Shown piece after piece: positions 41,478-51,270 of a DNA stretch of 64,000 nt. The stretch is from the NCBI GenBank assembly GCA_963797675.1, contig CAWCQQ010000014.1, positions 186,001 through 250,000 of the forward strand. The letters run 5' to 3'. A program made the position numbers and the translations under genes. Each line of letters opens with the position of its first letter. Position 1 is the stretch's first letter. The DNA is from DASQPR01 sp963797675 (GTDB lineage: Bacteria; Actinomycetota; Actinomycetes; Mycobacteriales; Micromonosporaceae). The notes under the pieces were generated by a model that saw only the letters and a program-made list of their open reading frames with translations, was not told where the DNA came from and searched no databases.

Positions 41478-42341
41478 TCAGAACGGCTCTATGCAGCCGA
41501 TCCACTCGGACGGCAGCGGGCTGACCGCGCCCAGGACACCGCCGACGATCGCGGCCGTCGTGTCGGTGTCACCTCCCGGTGCGACCACCGTCCACATCGC
41601 CTCTTCGAAGTCGCCGATGTGGTGTTCGGCGCACCAGAGCGCGTACGGAACGGTGTCGAACGCCGCGATCTCGATGCCGCATCCGACCATGCCGGCCACG
41701 TGCATCGGGTTGGCATCAGGGGCGAACGAGGCGGTACGCCGCAGCCGCGTACCGACGTCGGTGCCGCTCGTCGCCTTGGCGGCGGCCGAGAGCACGTCGG
41801 CTCCCGACACACCGTTGGCGACCAGGGCAGCCGCGAGCGCCACGGCGACCGAGCCGGCGATCGCTTCCTCGTGCGCGTGCGTGACCTCGGCTTGCGCGGC
41901 CGCCTCGGCGACGACGGTGCTCAGATCGTCGGCGTACCAGACGCCGAGCGGCGCCACCCGCATCGCGGCACCATTGCCCCACGAGCCACGGCCGTCGAAC
42001 TGTGCTGCGGTCACGTCCTGCCACGGTTGACCGTCGGCGATCGTCCGGAGCACGCGATGCATGGCCGGGCCGTAGCCACGGTCCCGGTCGCCGAGGTAGG
42101 TGTGCCCGAACGACATGGCGAGGATGCCCTGGTCGATGCGGTCGTGGTGGCTCAGATGGCGTACCAGTGGGACTGCCATCGCGGTGTCGTCGGTCCACTG
42201 CCACGGTGGCGCCGGGAGATCACGATCTGCGATCGCCTGCCATACCCGATCCGAGCGGACGTGGAACCACGTCTCGCCGAAGGCGTCGCCCATCGCGAGG
42301 CCGTACAGCGAGTCCATAGTCTGTTTCCGGCGATCCGTCAT
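41478..42341 (-). CDS. ADP-ribosylglycohydrolase family protein
   Basis: This 287-residue protein has the dinuclear-metal motifs of the DraG/ARH family: GLAMGDAFGE, WQWTDDTAM and GGDTDTTAAIVGGVLGA, with SWGNGAAMRVAPLG between them. It would remove ADP-ribose from proteins or other acceptors, such as arginine-linked groups. No ADP-ribosyltransferase gene is adjacent. ATG 42341 is used; ATG 42317 is possible. Confidence 0.92.
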   Translation of the reverse strand: MTDRRKQTMDSLYGLAMGDAFGETWFHVRSDRVWQAIADRDLPAPPWQWTDDTAMAVPLVRHLSHHDRIDQGILAMSFGHTYLGDRDRGYGPAMHRVLRTIADGQPWQDVTAAQFDGRGSWGNGAAMRVAPLGVWYADDLSTVVAEAAAQAEVTHAHEEAIAGSVAVALAAALVANGVSGADVLSAAAKATSGTDVGTRLRRTASFAPDANPMHVAGMVGCGIEIAAFDTVPYALWCAEHHIGDFEEAMWTVVAPGGDTDTTAAIVGGVLGAVSPLPSEWIGCIEPF

Positions 42342-42748
42342 GTCCGCATGGTCATCGTGCGGCGATGCCTGCGCAAGCCATTTACCTGCACATTCTTCGT
42401 CCCGTGCGGTGCGCTAGGCATGATCATGGTGCATGCAGGCGACGACGACATCGTCGGAGTTGATCGGCGACAGCATCGGCGTGGCGCCGTGGCGTGTGGT
42501 TCGGCGGCGCTCGGCCACCGCTTCGCCGTGGAGGGCTCTTGTCCACCGGCATCGTCGTGGATGGTGACGGCGGTGTGCCGATCGGGTGATCTGCAAAATC
42601 GCCTGGCCCAGGCGGTGACAAGGGCGGGTAGAGTGACCACATTCCGGAATCGGCGACATCCGTCTTGAGATGCCATTCCAACCCGGCGAATCCCACCGCC
42701 GCGGCGTTTCGGCTGCGGTGACATCTCGATGAATGGGAAGGCCATACC
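42342..42748. other. 407 bp without a supported gene
   Basis: Holds the upstream region of the ADP-ribosylglycohydrolase gene (left end) and of the 41-residue protein gene (right end). Short frames near 42420-42660 in all three plus-strand phases have no motif or good ribosome binding site, though a broken small gene cannot be excluded. Confidence 0.45.
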
Positions 42749-42874
42749 ATGGGCGACAAATCCAGCCAAAAGTCCAATGTCAAAAAAGAGGGCAAGTCCC
42801 TCAAGGAAAAACGCTCCGCCAAGAAGGCGAAGGCCGCCGACAAGTCCGGGACGATCCCGACCTCCGGCCGTTGA
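42749..42874 (+). CDS. Small lysine-rich conserved actinobacterial protein
   Basis: A 41-residue, strongly basic protein (MGDKSSQKSN, KKEGKSLKEKRSAKKAK, ending SGTIPTSGR). Very similar small proteins are widespread in actinobacteria but uncharacterised; a nucleic-acid-binding role is suggested by composition only. The start has GGAAGG about 7 nt upstream, and a strong Rho-independent terminator follows 6 bp after the stop. Both signals show it is a genuine monocistronic gene despite its size. Confidence 0.85.
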   Translation: MGDKSSQKSNVKKEGKSLKEKRSAKKAKAADKSGTIPTSGR

Positions 42875-42879
42875 TTCTC

Positions 42880-42932
42880 AAAGATCTTGAAGGCTGAGTG
42901 TCTCTACGGAACACTTTGCCTTCAAGATCTTT
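42880..42932 (+). terminator. Rho-independent terminator of the small basic protein gene
   Basis: Fifteen-base perfect arms (42880-42894 / 42918-42932, AAAGATCTTGAAGGC and complement), an inner AGTGT/ACACT stem, and a TTTTT run at the right edge. Confidence 0.9.
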
Positions 42933-43325
42933 TTGACGACATCGAGAAGAACTCGCGACGTGACGTCAAACCCTTCGCACTGATCCATGGCGCGCCTGCG
43001 GCCCCTGCGCGGCAGCCAGGAGCTTGGCGCCGCCGGTTGACGGCATCATCGCGCAGGTTTCGAGAATCTAGGCATCAACTCTTCGCGATCATGCGCAACG
43101 TAGGCTCGCGGGCCGTCTCGACGACGCTCTGACCTGCTACTTCGGAGTGGATGATCGTCAGCCTGTGGCTGACTCAAAAGTTCTTGAAGGAAAAGTGTTC
43201 TCTGACAGCACTCTTCCTTCAAGGTCTATTCGGTTATCCACAATCGCAGCACCAGATCTTCGCGATGGGTCTGGGTTGTCCACACCCCCTACCGAATGTG
43301 CCGACCCGATTCCAGACTCGCTGCC
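42933..43325. other. 393 bp without a supported gene, containing a second hairpin
   Basis: No gene recognised. A second inverted repeat at 43183-43223 shares the CTTGAAGG motif with the terminator at 42880-42932. Confidence 0.5.
43183..43223. repeat. Second CTTGAAGG hairpin
   Basis: Arms CTTGAAGGAA (43183-43192) and TTCCTTCAAG (43214-43223), with inner AGTG/CACT pairing. It looks like a diverged duplicate of the terminator about 300 bp upstream. Confidence 0.6.
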
Positions 43326-43955
43326 GTGACGGGTCCCTCGACCGAACGCCTAATCGCCGCTGTGGCTGCTCGGCAAGGCGGAATCATCAGCCGTGCGCAG
43401 GCGTTGTCGGCGGCTGTGTCGCCCGGGGTGACTCGGTCTAACCTGCATCGCGGTGTCTGGCAGCATCTTCATCGCGGCAGCTATGCAACGTTTAGCGGAC
43501 CGCTTCCGCGCATCGCGATCGTGTGGGCGGCGTTGCTGGCCGCCGGTGATGGCGCCATGCTCAGCCACTACACCGCGGCCGAAGTTGCCGGACTCGTCGA
43601 TACGCCCCGACGCCTCGTTCATGTGTCCGTGCCGGTTCGACGACGAGTCGCCCCCATCGACGGTGCGGTTGTCCACGTCTGTTCCTATGCGGACGACCGA
43701 CGGCACCCGACCCGTTTGCCGGCCCAAACGCGCATTGAGGACGTTGTCCTGGACCTCGCTGATCTCAGTACGACGGCCGATCATGCGATCGGATGGCTGT
43801 CGAGCGCCTGCGGTCGGCGGCTGACGACGCCCGGACGCCTCGGCGAGGTTCTCGCTGCACGGTCGCGTATTCGGTGGAAGACGAGGTCCGGGGCCTTGAC
43901 GGCCGTTCGGAGCGCACGCGGTGGGTGTGCCGGAAAACATGAAGCATCTATCTGA
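43326..43955 (+). CDS. AbiEi antitoxin-domain protein, C-terminally truncated
   Basis: From GTG 43326 the product is 209 residues. The first 60 form the winged-helix domain of AbiEi-type antitoxins and related orphan regulators (LIAAVAARQGGIISRAQALS, LHRGVWQHLHRGSYATFSG). HYTAAEVAGLVD, VHVSVPVRRRVAPI, and RIEDVVLDLADLS then match the usual central region. Homologues normally continue with a DUF559/Vsr-like nuclease-fold domain after LAARSRIRWKT; here the sequence turns into unrelated arginine-rich residues and stops, so it is truncated or frameshifted. No AbiEii toxin gene is present. Confidence 0.7.
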   Translation: MTGPSTERLIAAVAARQGGIISRAQALSAAVSPGVTRSNLHRGVWQHLHRGSYATFSGPLPRIAIVWAALLAAGDGAMLSHYTAAEVAGLVDTPRRLVHVSVPVRRRVAPIDGAVVHVCSYADDRRHPTRLPAQTRIEDVVLDLADLSTTADHAIGWLSSACGRRLTTPGRLGEVLAARSRIRWKTRSGALTAVRSARGGCAGKHEASI

Positions 43956-44084
43956 CTAATACTTGTCGCACCAAAGGGTTGCGCAAAGTGGATCAGACAC
44001 TCAAGTATGTAAATGCTTGACGACTGAACGGTGGACGGGGATCCGTCAGTCGGTCCATCTGGCTGTCCATTTGTTGGAGGAGAA

Positions 44085-46059
44085 ATGCGGGCAAGACCCC
44101 CACTGCTCACACTTATCACCGCAGCGACCGCGATCGTGGTCGGTGCGATGATGTCCACCACGGCGGCGACCGCGGCAACGCCGCTGGCTTCCGCGCCTCA
44201 CGTGACCTCGGCGGTAGCGGCACCCGCCGTCGCCCCGGCCGCGAAGGTTCCGACCGTGCGTGCTTGCGCGGTGCCCACCAAGGCACACGTGATGTCCTGC
44301 ATGGCCCTCCTGCGTGCGGACATCAAGGGCGTCAAGGCGAACGCTCTGTCGCCGGACGCGACCCCATCCGGCTTCGGCCCGTCCGAGTCTGGACAGCGCC
44401 TACAAGCTCTCCACGACCGGTGGCTCCGGCGTGACGGTTGCGATCGTGGACGCGTTCAACGACCCGAACGCAGCCGCCGACCTCGCCGTCTACCGGAGCC
44501 AGTTCGGCCTGCCGGCCTGCGGCAGCGGCTGCTTCTCGGTGCTCAACCAGAATGGCGCGACCAGCCCGCTGCCGACCAACGACTCGGGTTGGGCGGGTGA
44601 GGAGTCGCTCGACGTCGACATGGTGTCGGCGATCTGCCCGCTCTGCCACATCGACCTGATCGAGGCGAACTCGGCATCGGACGCGGACCTCTACGCGGCC
44701 GAGGACCGGGCGGCGATCCTGGCGAACTTCGTCTCGAACAGCTGGGGCGGACCGGAATACTCCGGCCAGACCACGGACGACTCGCACTTCAACCACCCGG
44801 GCAAGGCCATTACGGTCAGCTCCGGCGACGACGCGACCGGCGCGGAATACCCGGCCACGTCGCAGTACGTGACGGCGGTCGGTGGCACGCACCTGGTCAC
44901 CGCGTCGAACTCGCGTGGCTGGACCGAAACGGCGTGGAATGACGCCGGCTCGGGCTGCTCGGCCATGGACGCGAAGCCGTCCTGGCAGACCGTCACCACG
45001 AACTGCACGCGGCGGGCCGAGGCGGACGTGTCCGCGGTCGCCGACCCGGCCACCGGTGTCGCGGTCTACCAGACCTTCGGCGAGACCGGCTGGGTCGTCT
45101 ACGGCGGCACGAGCGTCGCGGCACCGATCATCGCCGCGGTCTACGCGGATGCCGGTACGCCGACCGCGGGCACCTACGCGGCCTCGTACCCGTACGCGCA
45201 TCCGGGCAACTTGTTCGACGTGACGTCCGGCAGCAACGGCACCTGTGGCGCACCGATCTGCACCGCGGGCACCGGCTGGGACGGTCCGACCGGCCTCGGC
45301 ACGCCGAACGGCACTGCCGCATTCACCAACGGTGTCAGCACCACGGTGACGGTCAACAACCCGGGTACGCAGACGACCGTGGTCGGCCACGCGGTCAGCC
45401 TGACGTTGTCGGCGACCGGCGGTACGGCACCGTACACGTGGACGGCGACCGGTCTCCCGGCCGGCTTGTCGATCAGCAGTGCGGGCGTCATCAGCGGTAC
45501 GCCGACCACCGTCGCGTCCTACTCGGTGACGGCGACCGCGCAAGACTCGGCCTCGCACACCGGATCGGCGACGTTCGCCTGGAACATCACGAACGCGTCC
45601 TCCTGCACGCCGGCTCAGCTGCTGGGTAACCCCGGCTTCGAAACCGGCTCGGCCGCACCGTGGACGACAACGGCGGGCGTGGTCAACCCGAACGGTGCCG
45701 GCGAGACCTCGCACAGCGGCACGTACTACGCGTGGCTCGACGGTTACGGCACGACCCACACCGACACGGCTTCGCAGACGGTGACGGTCGCGACCGGTTG
45801 TACCGCGGCGCTCACGTTCTTCCTGCACATCGATACGGCCGAAACGACCACGACGACGCAGTTCGACAAGTTGACGGTGTCGGTCAACGGGACGACGAAG
45901 GCCACGTACTCCAACCTCAACCACAACACCGGCTACGTGCTGGTGTCGATCCCGCTGAGCGGCATCACGGGCAGCGTTGCCCTGAAGTTCAGCGCCACCG
46001 AGGACAGTTCCCTGCAGACGTCGTTCGTCATCGATGACGCGGCGATCAATGTGAGCTGA
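44085..46059 (+). CDS. Secreted S53 (sedolisin) serine-carboxyl protease, one frameshift
   Basis: The start ATG 44085 has GGAGG 5 nt upstream and a signal peptide of about 32 residues. After a short, truncated-looking pro-region the frame shifts near 44388 (one extra base; total length 3n+1) into the S53 catalytic domain. This domain has the Glu/Asp pair in GEESLDVDM, the oxyanion Asp in SSGDDATG and the Ser in GGTSVAAPII. It is followed at about residue 420 by a putative-Ig (He_PIG) repeat (GGTAPYTWTATGLPAGL, GVISGTPTT). A C-terminal jelly-roll-like domain begins at LGNPGFETG and may bind polymers. An acid-active extracellular endopeptidase is expected. Confidence 0.88.
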
Positions 46060-46083
46060 CGCTCGACCGGCCCTAGGCCGTTA

Positions 46084-46124
46084 GTGAAGGTGCTGCATGC
46101 GCGTAGCGCATGCAGCACCTTCAC
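46084..46124. terminator. Bidirectional terminator between convergent genes
   Basis: Perfect 19-bp arms (46084-46102 / 46106-46124) with a 3-nt loop, between the S53 protease and the PLP-enzyme gene. Confidence 0.88.
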
Positions 46125-46126
46125 CC

Positions 46127-47380
46127 TCAATGATCCGCAGCTGACCGCAGGAAGCCCTCCTCGGCGAGCCGGTCGATCGTGGTCAGCAGCCCGTCGATCT
46201 CCTCGTCGGTATGCGCCGATGTGACCTGTACCCGGAATCCCACCTGATCACGTGGCACCAGCGGGTATGCGGCAACGGTCACGTAGATGCCCTCACCCCA
46301 GAGGATCTCGGTGACCCGATCGACCGCTTCGCTGTCGGCCAGCGGCAGCTCGATGATCGGCGTACCGGTGTTGTTGGGTGTCGCCACGCCCAGTTCGCGG
46401 ACGCGATCGAGGATCCGCTCGGTGTGTGCGAACAGCGTGTGCCGGATCTTCTCGCCCCGGCGTGCGTTGATGTCGAACCCGGCCAGCACGCCGGCGAGCG
46501 ATGCGGTCGGTGATGGTCCGGAGTAGAGATACGGCGGCGCCGCAACCTTCAGGTGCTCCTTGAGCCACGTCGGCAGCGCCACGAACGCGAGCATCGACGA
46601 GTACGCCTTCGAGAAGCCGCCGACGAGCAGGATGTCGTCGTACGTCTCACCGGCGTGCGCGACGATGCTGTTGCCCCGAGCCCCGTACGTGCTCGTCTCG
46701 TGCGGGCTGCGTTCGCCGATCACGCCGAATCCGTGCGCGTCATCGACGTAGAGCAGCGCGTCGTACTCCCGGCAGATCTTCGCGAACACCTGCAGATCCG
46801 GCACGTTGCCGGTCATGCTGTTCACGCCGTCCATGCAGACCACCCGGCCTTTGCCGGGCGGTGTGGCGCGGAGCAGGTCGTCGAGGTGCTGGGGATCCTC
46901 GCCGTTGAATGACGCGATCGTGGCACCGAGCCCGCGGGCGTACACGCAGCCGTCGTAGATCGTCTTGTGCGCGGTGTGCTCGTAGAACACGTATCCGTCG
47001 TTGGCGAGCAACGGCAGCACCGACATGTGGATGTGCGTGATGGTCGGTAGTACGAGCGTGTCCGGCGCGTGCAGCAGATCGGTGAGTTGCTCCTCGATGT
47101 CCAGGTAGAGCCTGGGATTGCCGAGCAGCCGGGACCAGCTGGGATGCGTACCCCAGCGGCGGATCTCGTCGTCGATCACCGTCATGATTTCGGGTTCGAG
47201 GTCGAATCCCAGGTAGTTGCAGGAGGCGAAGTCGGTGAGCCAGTGCGAACCGATCCGGATCCGCCGGCCGTCGATCTCCTCGATCACCGCGTCGTACATG
47301 GGGTTCTCTGGCATCAGTCGGCCGAGTTCGTCCCACCGACCGGTGCGCCGGATGTATTTCAGAGCCTCGCTGGAAGTCAT
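46127..47380 (-). CDS. Alpha-oxoamine synthase-like PLP enzyme
   Basis: This 417-residue fold-type I PLP enzyme is related to 8-amino-7-oxononanoate synthase and serine palmitoyltransferase: FASCNYLGFDLEPEI, THPSWSRLLGNPRLYLDIEE, HTAHKTIYDGC, YVDDAHGFGVIGERSP (PLP-ring Asp) and the Schiff-base Lys in LVGGFSKAYSSM. Such enzymes condense an acyl thioester with an amino acid. No biotin genes are near, so BioF function is unlikely. The start ATG 47380 overlaps the stop of the GGDEF-EAL gene (ATGA), with GAGGTGG upstream, so synthesis is coupled to the cyclic-di-GMP protein. Confidence 0.85.
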   Translation of the reverse strand: MTSSEALKYIRRTGRWDELGRLMPENPMYDAVIEEIDGRRIRIGSHWLTDFASCNYLGFDLEPEIMTVIDDEIRRWGTHPSWSRLLGNPRLYLDIEEQLTDLLHAPDTLVLPTITHIHMSVLPLLANDGYVFYEHTAHKTIYDGCVYARGLGATIASFNGEDPQHLDDLLRATPPGKGRVVCMDGVNSMTGNVPDLQVFAKICREYDALLYVDDAHGFGVIGERSPHETSTYGARGNSIVAHAGETYDDILLVGGFSKAYSSMLAFVALPTWLKEHLKVAAPPYLYSGPSPTASLAGVLAGFDINARRGEKIRHTLFAHTERILDRVRELGVATPNNTGTPIIELPLADSEAVDRVTEILWGEGIYVTVAAYPLVPRDQVGFRVQVTSAHTDEEIDGLLTTIDRLAEEGFLRSAADH

Positions 47381-50300
47381 GCCGCCACCTCTTCTGCGTG
47401 CTGCCATTCGATGCTTGCCTGCTGGTTCATCGGTGGTGAGAACAGGTAGCCCTGACCCATCGGGCATCCGAGGCTCACCAGCAGTTCACGGTCGGCTTCG
47501 GTCTCGATTCCCTCGGCGATGACCTCCAGGCCGAGCGTCGCAGCGAGCCAGACGATCCCTTCGACCAGCGCACGCTGCTGCTCCGACGAGCCGATCGTCT
47601 CCACAAAGGACCGGTCCACCTTCACCACGTCGATCGGGACCCGCCGGAGGTAACTGAGCGACGAGTAGCCGGTGCCGAAGTCGTCGATCGCGATCCGTAC
47701 GCCCAGCTCGCGCAGCGCGAACAGGTCGTCCCAGACCTGCTGCTCGTCCGGCAGCAGCAGGCTTTCGGTGATCTCGAGCATGAGTCGGGTCGGCGGAAGC
47801 CCGGCGGCGGCTAGATGTTCCTGGACCGTCTCCACGAAGCCGGGTGCGCGGAACTGCCGGGCCGAGACGTTCACGCTGACGTACATCTGAGGGTTCGGCC
47901 ACGACGGCGGCGGTCTCGATCGCGGTACGCATCACCCAGTCACCGAGCGCGATGATGATCCCGCTCTCCTCGGCGATCTCGATGAAGTCGACCGGTTGGA
48001 TCAGGCCCGAGGTCGGATGGTTCCATCGGACCAGCGCCTCGAAGCCGACCGGCTTGACCTGGTGCAGTTCGACGATCGGCTGGTAGAACAGCTCGAATGT
48101 GCCGTCCTTGACGGCCTGGTCGAGTTCGGTGCGGATCTGCATCCGCTTGAGTACCGCGGTGTGCAGGGCCGGCTGGTAACTGCGCCACTGGCCCTTGCCG
48201 CTGCCCTTGGCGACGTAGAGCGCGAGATCCGCCTGGCGGAGCAGTTCCTGCGCGTCGCCGGCCTCGGCGGTGGTGGCCACCCCGATGCTGGACACGCCGC
48301 TGACGAGCGCCTCGCCGACGAAGAACGGCTCGGCGAGTGCCGTGATGATCTGCTCGGCGATGCCCTCGACCTCCTCCGGGCCGGAGACGTCCTCGATCAG
48401 CGCGGCGAACTCGTCACCGCCGAGCCGGGCGACGCGTGTCCTGCGGTCGCAGTGCCTCGCCGAGTCGCTTGACGACCGCGACGAGCAGCTGGTCGCCGGC
48501 GTGGTGGCCCATCGTGTCGTTGACGATCTTGAAGTCGTCCAGGTCGATGAAGAGGACGCCGACCGTGCCGCCGTGCCGGGCGGCACCGGCTACCGCGGTC
48601 TTCACCCGCTCCTGGAACAGCAGCCGGTTCGCTACGCCGGTCAGCGGATCGTGGAACGCGTGGTGGGTCAGCTCGCGCTCGAGTCGTCGCCGTTCCGTCA
48701 CGTCGCGCAGCGTCACCACGAAGCCGTTGACGGTCGTATCGTCGGTCAGGTCCTGTGTCGACGCCTCGACGTGGACGATCACGTCATCGGGCCGGCGGGC
48801 GATCCAGTCGGCGCCCGATTCGCCGGCCGCGAGCGCTTTCGCCCGCATCATGTCGAACAGCCCGTTCGACTGCACGGAGTGGTCCGCGAGCAGCACATCC
48901 TCCAGGGCCTCGCCGACCACCGGCCGTTCGCCGAACACGGATACCGCGGACGGGCTGGCGTACCCGATGAGGTTGAGCTCGTCCACGATCAGGATGACGT
49001 CCGCAGTGTTCTGGACCAGCGTTCGGAAGTACTCCTCGCTCTTGCGGCGGTTGACCTCGTCGGTCAGCGTGATCCGGCCGAGCGCCAGCGTGGCCTGGCC
49101 GGTCAGCACCTCCAGCGGCCCCTGCATCGAGGTGAGCGCGTCCTCGCCCGCGGCGAGCGCCACCGCGGCCGGCATCGGCAGCCGGTCGCGGGCGGCTGGC
49201 GGTTCTCGGGTCGGCAGCGCGCAGACCAGGGTCAGCTCGAACGCCCGGAGCCGCGCCGGCAGGTCCCGCCCGAGTGTTCCGGTGTAGCAGGATCGTGGCG
49301 CCGATGCGTGGTGTCCGGCAGCGGCTGGTGGAGCAGGTCGACGGCGAAGGGCGTGCCGTGCGGCAGCATTCGCCCGATCGCAGTGTCCAGCGCCGCACGA
49401 ACGTCGCGCAGGTCGGTCGCGGACACCATGGCGTCGCCGGCCTGCCGGAGCGCGCGTTCGCGTTCGAGCGCCAGCCGGTTGCTGGCGAGCACATCGGAGA
49501 GCCTGATCATGACCAGCAGGAACACGACCGCGGAGAGCGCGGCCACGACGTCCGCGTCCCGGGCGTCGCCCTCGCTCGCCTCCAGGAGCAGCGCCGCCGG
49601 TGCGATCAGCGACGACACCGCGAGCAACACCAGCCGCGTGCGACCCATCTGCAACGGCCGTGTCGTCCGTGGTGTCGTCAGCGTGACCATCGACGGGTGC
49701 AGCGCGGCGGCGCCCCAGGCGGCGTACAGGATGACCCAGCCGATGTCGACCGGGCCGCCGATCGACCAGCCCGCGTGCAGCTGGCTCAGGCCGTAGAGCA
49801 CGTCGGCGGTGAGCAGGCCCGCGGTGCCGATCGCGAGGAGGATGACGGATGGGGTTCGATGGGCGGCGACGACGAGGCGGGCCACCAGGGCCAGAACGAG
49901 AATGTCCGCCAACGGGTACGCCACCGAGATGATCTTCTGGATCGTGCCGAAGTCCTGGCGGTGCACGTTCGGGGAGATCAGGATGATCCAGTAGATGACG
50001 CCGACGCCGGAGGTGAGCACCAGGCTGTCGATCAGGGCGCTGCGGTCCCGGTTGGCCGTACCGGCGCGTACCAGGCCGTAAATGCCGGCTACCTGGGCGA
50101 CGCAGGTAACCATGTAGAACAAGTCGGCAATGGACGGGAACGGGTTGACCTCGCGCCCGTACGTCGTCAACAGGTTGTACGTCGTGTCGCCGGCCGCAAA
50201 CGAGACCAGCGCGAGCGCGAGCAGCATCCAGGGCACTGCCCGTCGGGGGCGGTTCCGGATGACGCCGAACACGACCGCACCGGCACTGGAAAGGCCGATC

Positions 50301-50401
50301 AGGCTCCACACGATGATGTGCCACGATGGGCGTGCATAGAACATGGCGGCGAGCAGGGTCATCCAGATCCAGTACGAAATCGACCAGATCTTGGCGCTCA
50401 C
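47377..50401 (-). CDS. Membrane GGDEF-EAL cyclic-di-GMP protein, several frameshifts
   Basis: The reconstructed ~1007-residue protein has about 9-10 N-terminal membrane helices (to residue ~300), a GAF-like region, a PAS domain (EYFRTLVQNTADVILIVDEL), a GGDEF domain (DDFKIVNDTMGHHAGDQLL, ARLGGDEFAALIE) and an EAL domain (VGFEALVRWNHPTSGLIQPV, MYVSVNVSARQF, IDDFGTGYSSLSYLR, VIAEGIETE). GGDEF is intact and EAL reads EALVRW, so both synthesis and breakdown of cyclic-di-GMP are possible. Frame changes lie near 49290, 48433 and 47902; total length is 3n+1. It is translationally coupled to the PLP-enzyme gene. Confidence 0.85.
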
Positions 50402-50522
50402 AGCGCCCTCCCATCACAACGACCGGCGCGGCTCGGGCCAACCTGTTTGATCGTATGCCAATATACGAGAATCACTCGCATAGCCGCCATGAACAGTGGC
50501 AATGCGGCAGAATGAGGCGATC

Positions 50523-51270
50523 ATGGAACTTACGATCGCCAGCGTTGCCGACCGGCCGGACCTAGCCGGCGTCTTCGACGAATTCCCGGAATCGTGGCCG
50601 GAATTCATGTATCACGACATTGTTTCGGAACTCCTGTTCGACCGGATCGTGGCGGCGCATCCCGAGTCGAACATCATCGCCGTCGATCCCGGCGGATCCG
50701 CTGCGCCCGGTGGCGCGTGCGTGTGCGTTCCCGTTCACCGCGAGCCTCGGCGCGCTGCCTCCCGGCGGCTACGATCAGGTGCTGTTGGGTGCCGCCGCAG
50801 ACCTCCTCACGGCGCGTTCCCGTGGACCGATCGCGGCCGCCATCGAAGTGACGATCCGGCCGGATCGGCGCGGTGGGGGTCTGTCCGGCATGATGCTGGC
50901 CGCACTGCGTACGACGCTTGCCGGGCTCGGCTACCAGAGCCTGGTCGTGCCGGTACGCCCGAATCGCAAGCACGAGTATCCGGGCGAGTCGATGGAGAAC
51001 TATCTGCACCGGATCCGGCCGGACGGCCTGCCGCACGATCCGTGGTTGCGGACCCATATCCGGGCCGGTGCCACGATCGCCGGGATCGCACACACGTCGA
51101 TGACGGTGGCGGCGCCGCTGGACGACTGGCGGAAGTGGACCGGCCAGCCGTTCGACACCGACGGCCCGGTGATCGTGCCGCAGGCGCTGGTCCCGGTCCA
51201 TTGTGACCAGACTCAGGCGGTGGCGACGTACACGGAGCCCAACGTCTGGGTGCACCACGCCCTGCGTTAG
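50523..51270 (+). CDS. GNAT-like acetyltransferase, one frameshift
   Basis: From ATG 50523 a ~248-residue protein is obtained if one base is removed near 50695 (GGCGGATCC, length 3n+1): MELTIASVADRPDLAGVF, then ARACAFPFTASLGALPPGG. AIEVTIRPDRRGGGLSGMML follows, with the acetyl-CoA pyrophosphate loop of GNAT enzymes (R-x-x-G-G-G-L-S), then LRTTLAGLGYQSLVVPVRP. The substrate is unknown. It overlaps the convergent permease gene by 4 bp. Confidence 0.75.

Noticed and set aside
46127..47380. Biotin gene bioF or autoinducer synthase cqsA
   Set aside because: The fold and motifs fit the whole alpha-oxoamine synthase family. No biotin genes or sensor-kinase partner lie nearby, so a specific name is not supported.
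47377..50401. Three separate genes (membrane protein, GGDEF protein, EAL protein)
   Set aside because: Each apparent end falls inside a conserved domain and continues in another frame, so it is one gene with frameshifts.
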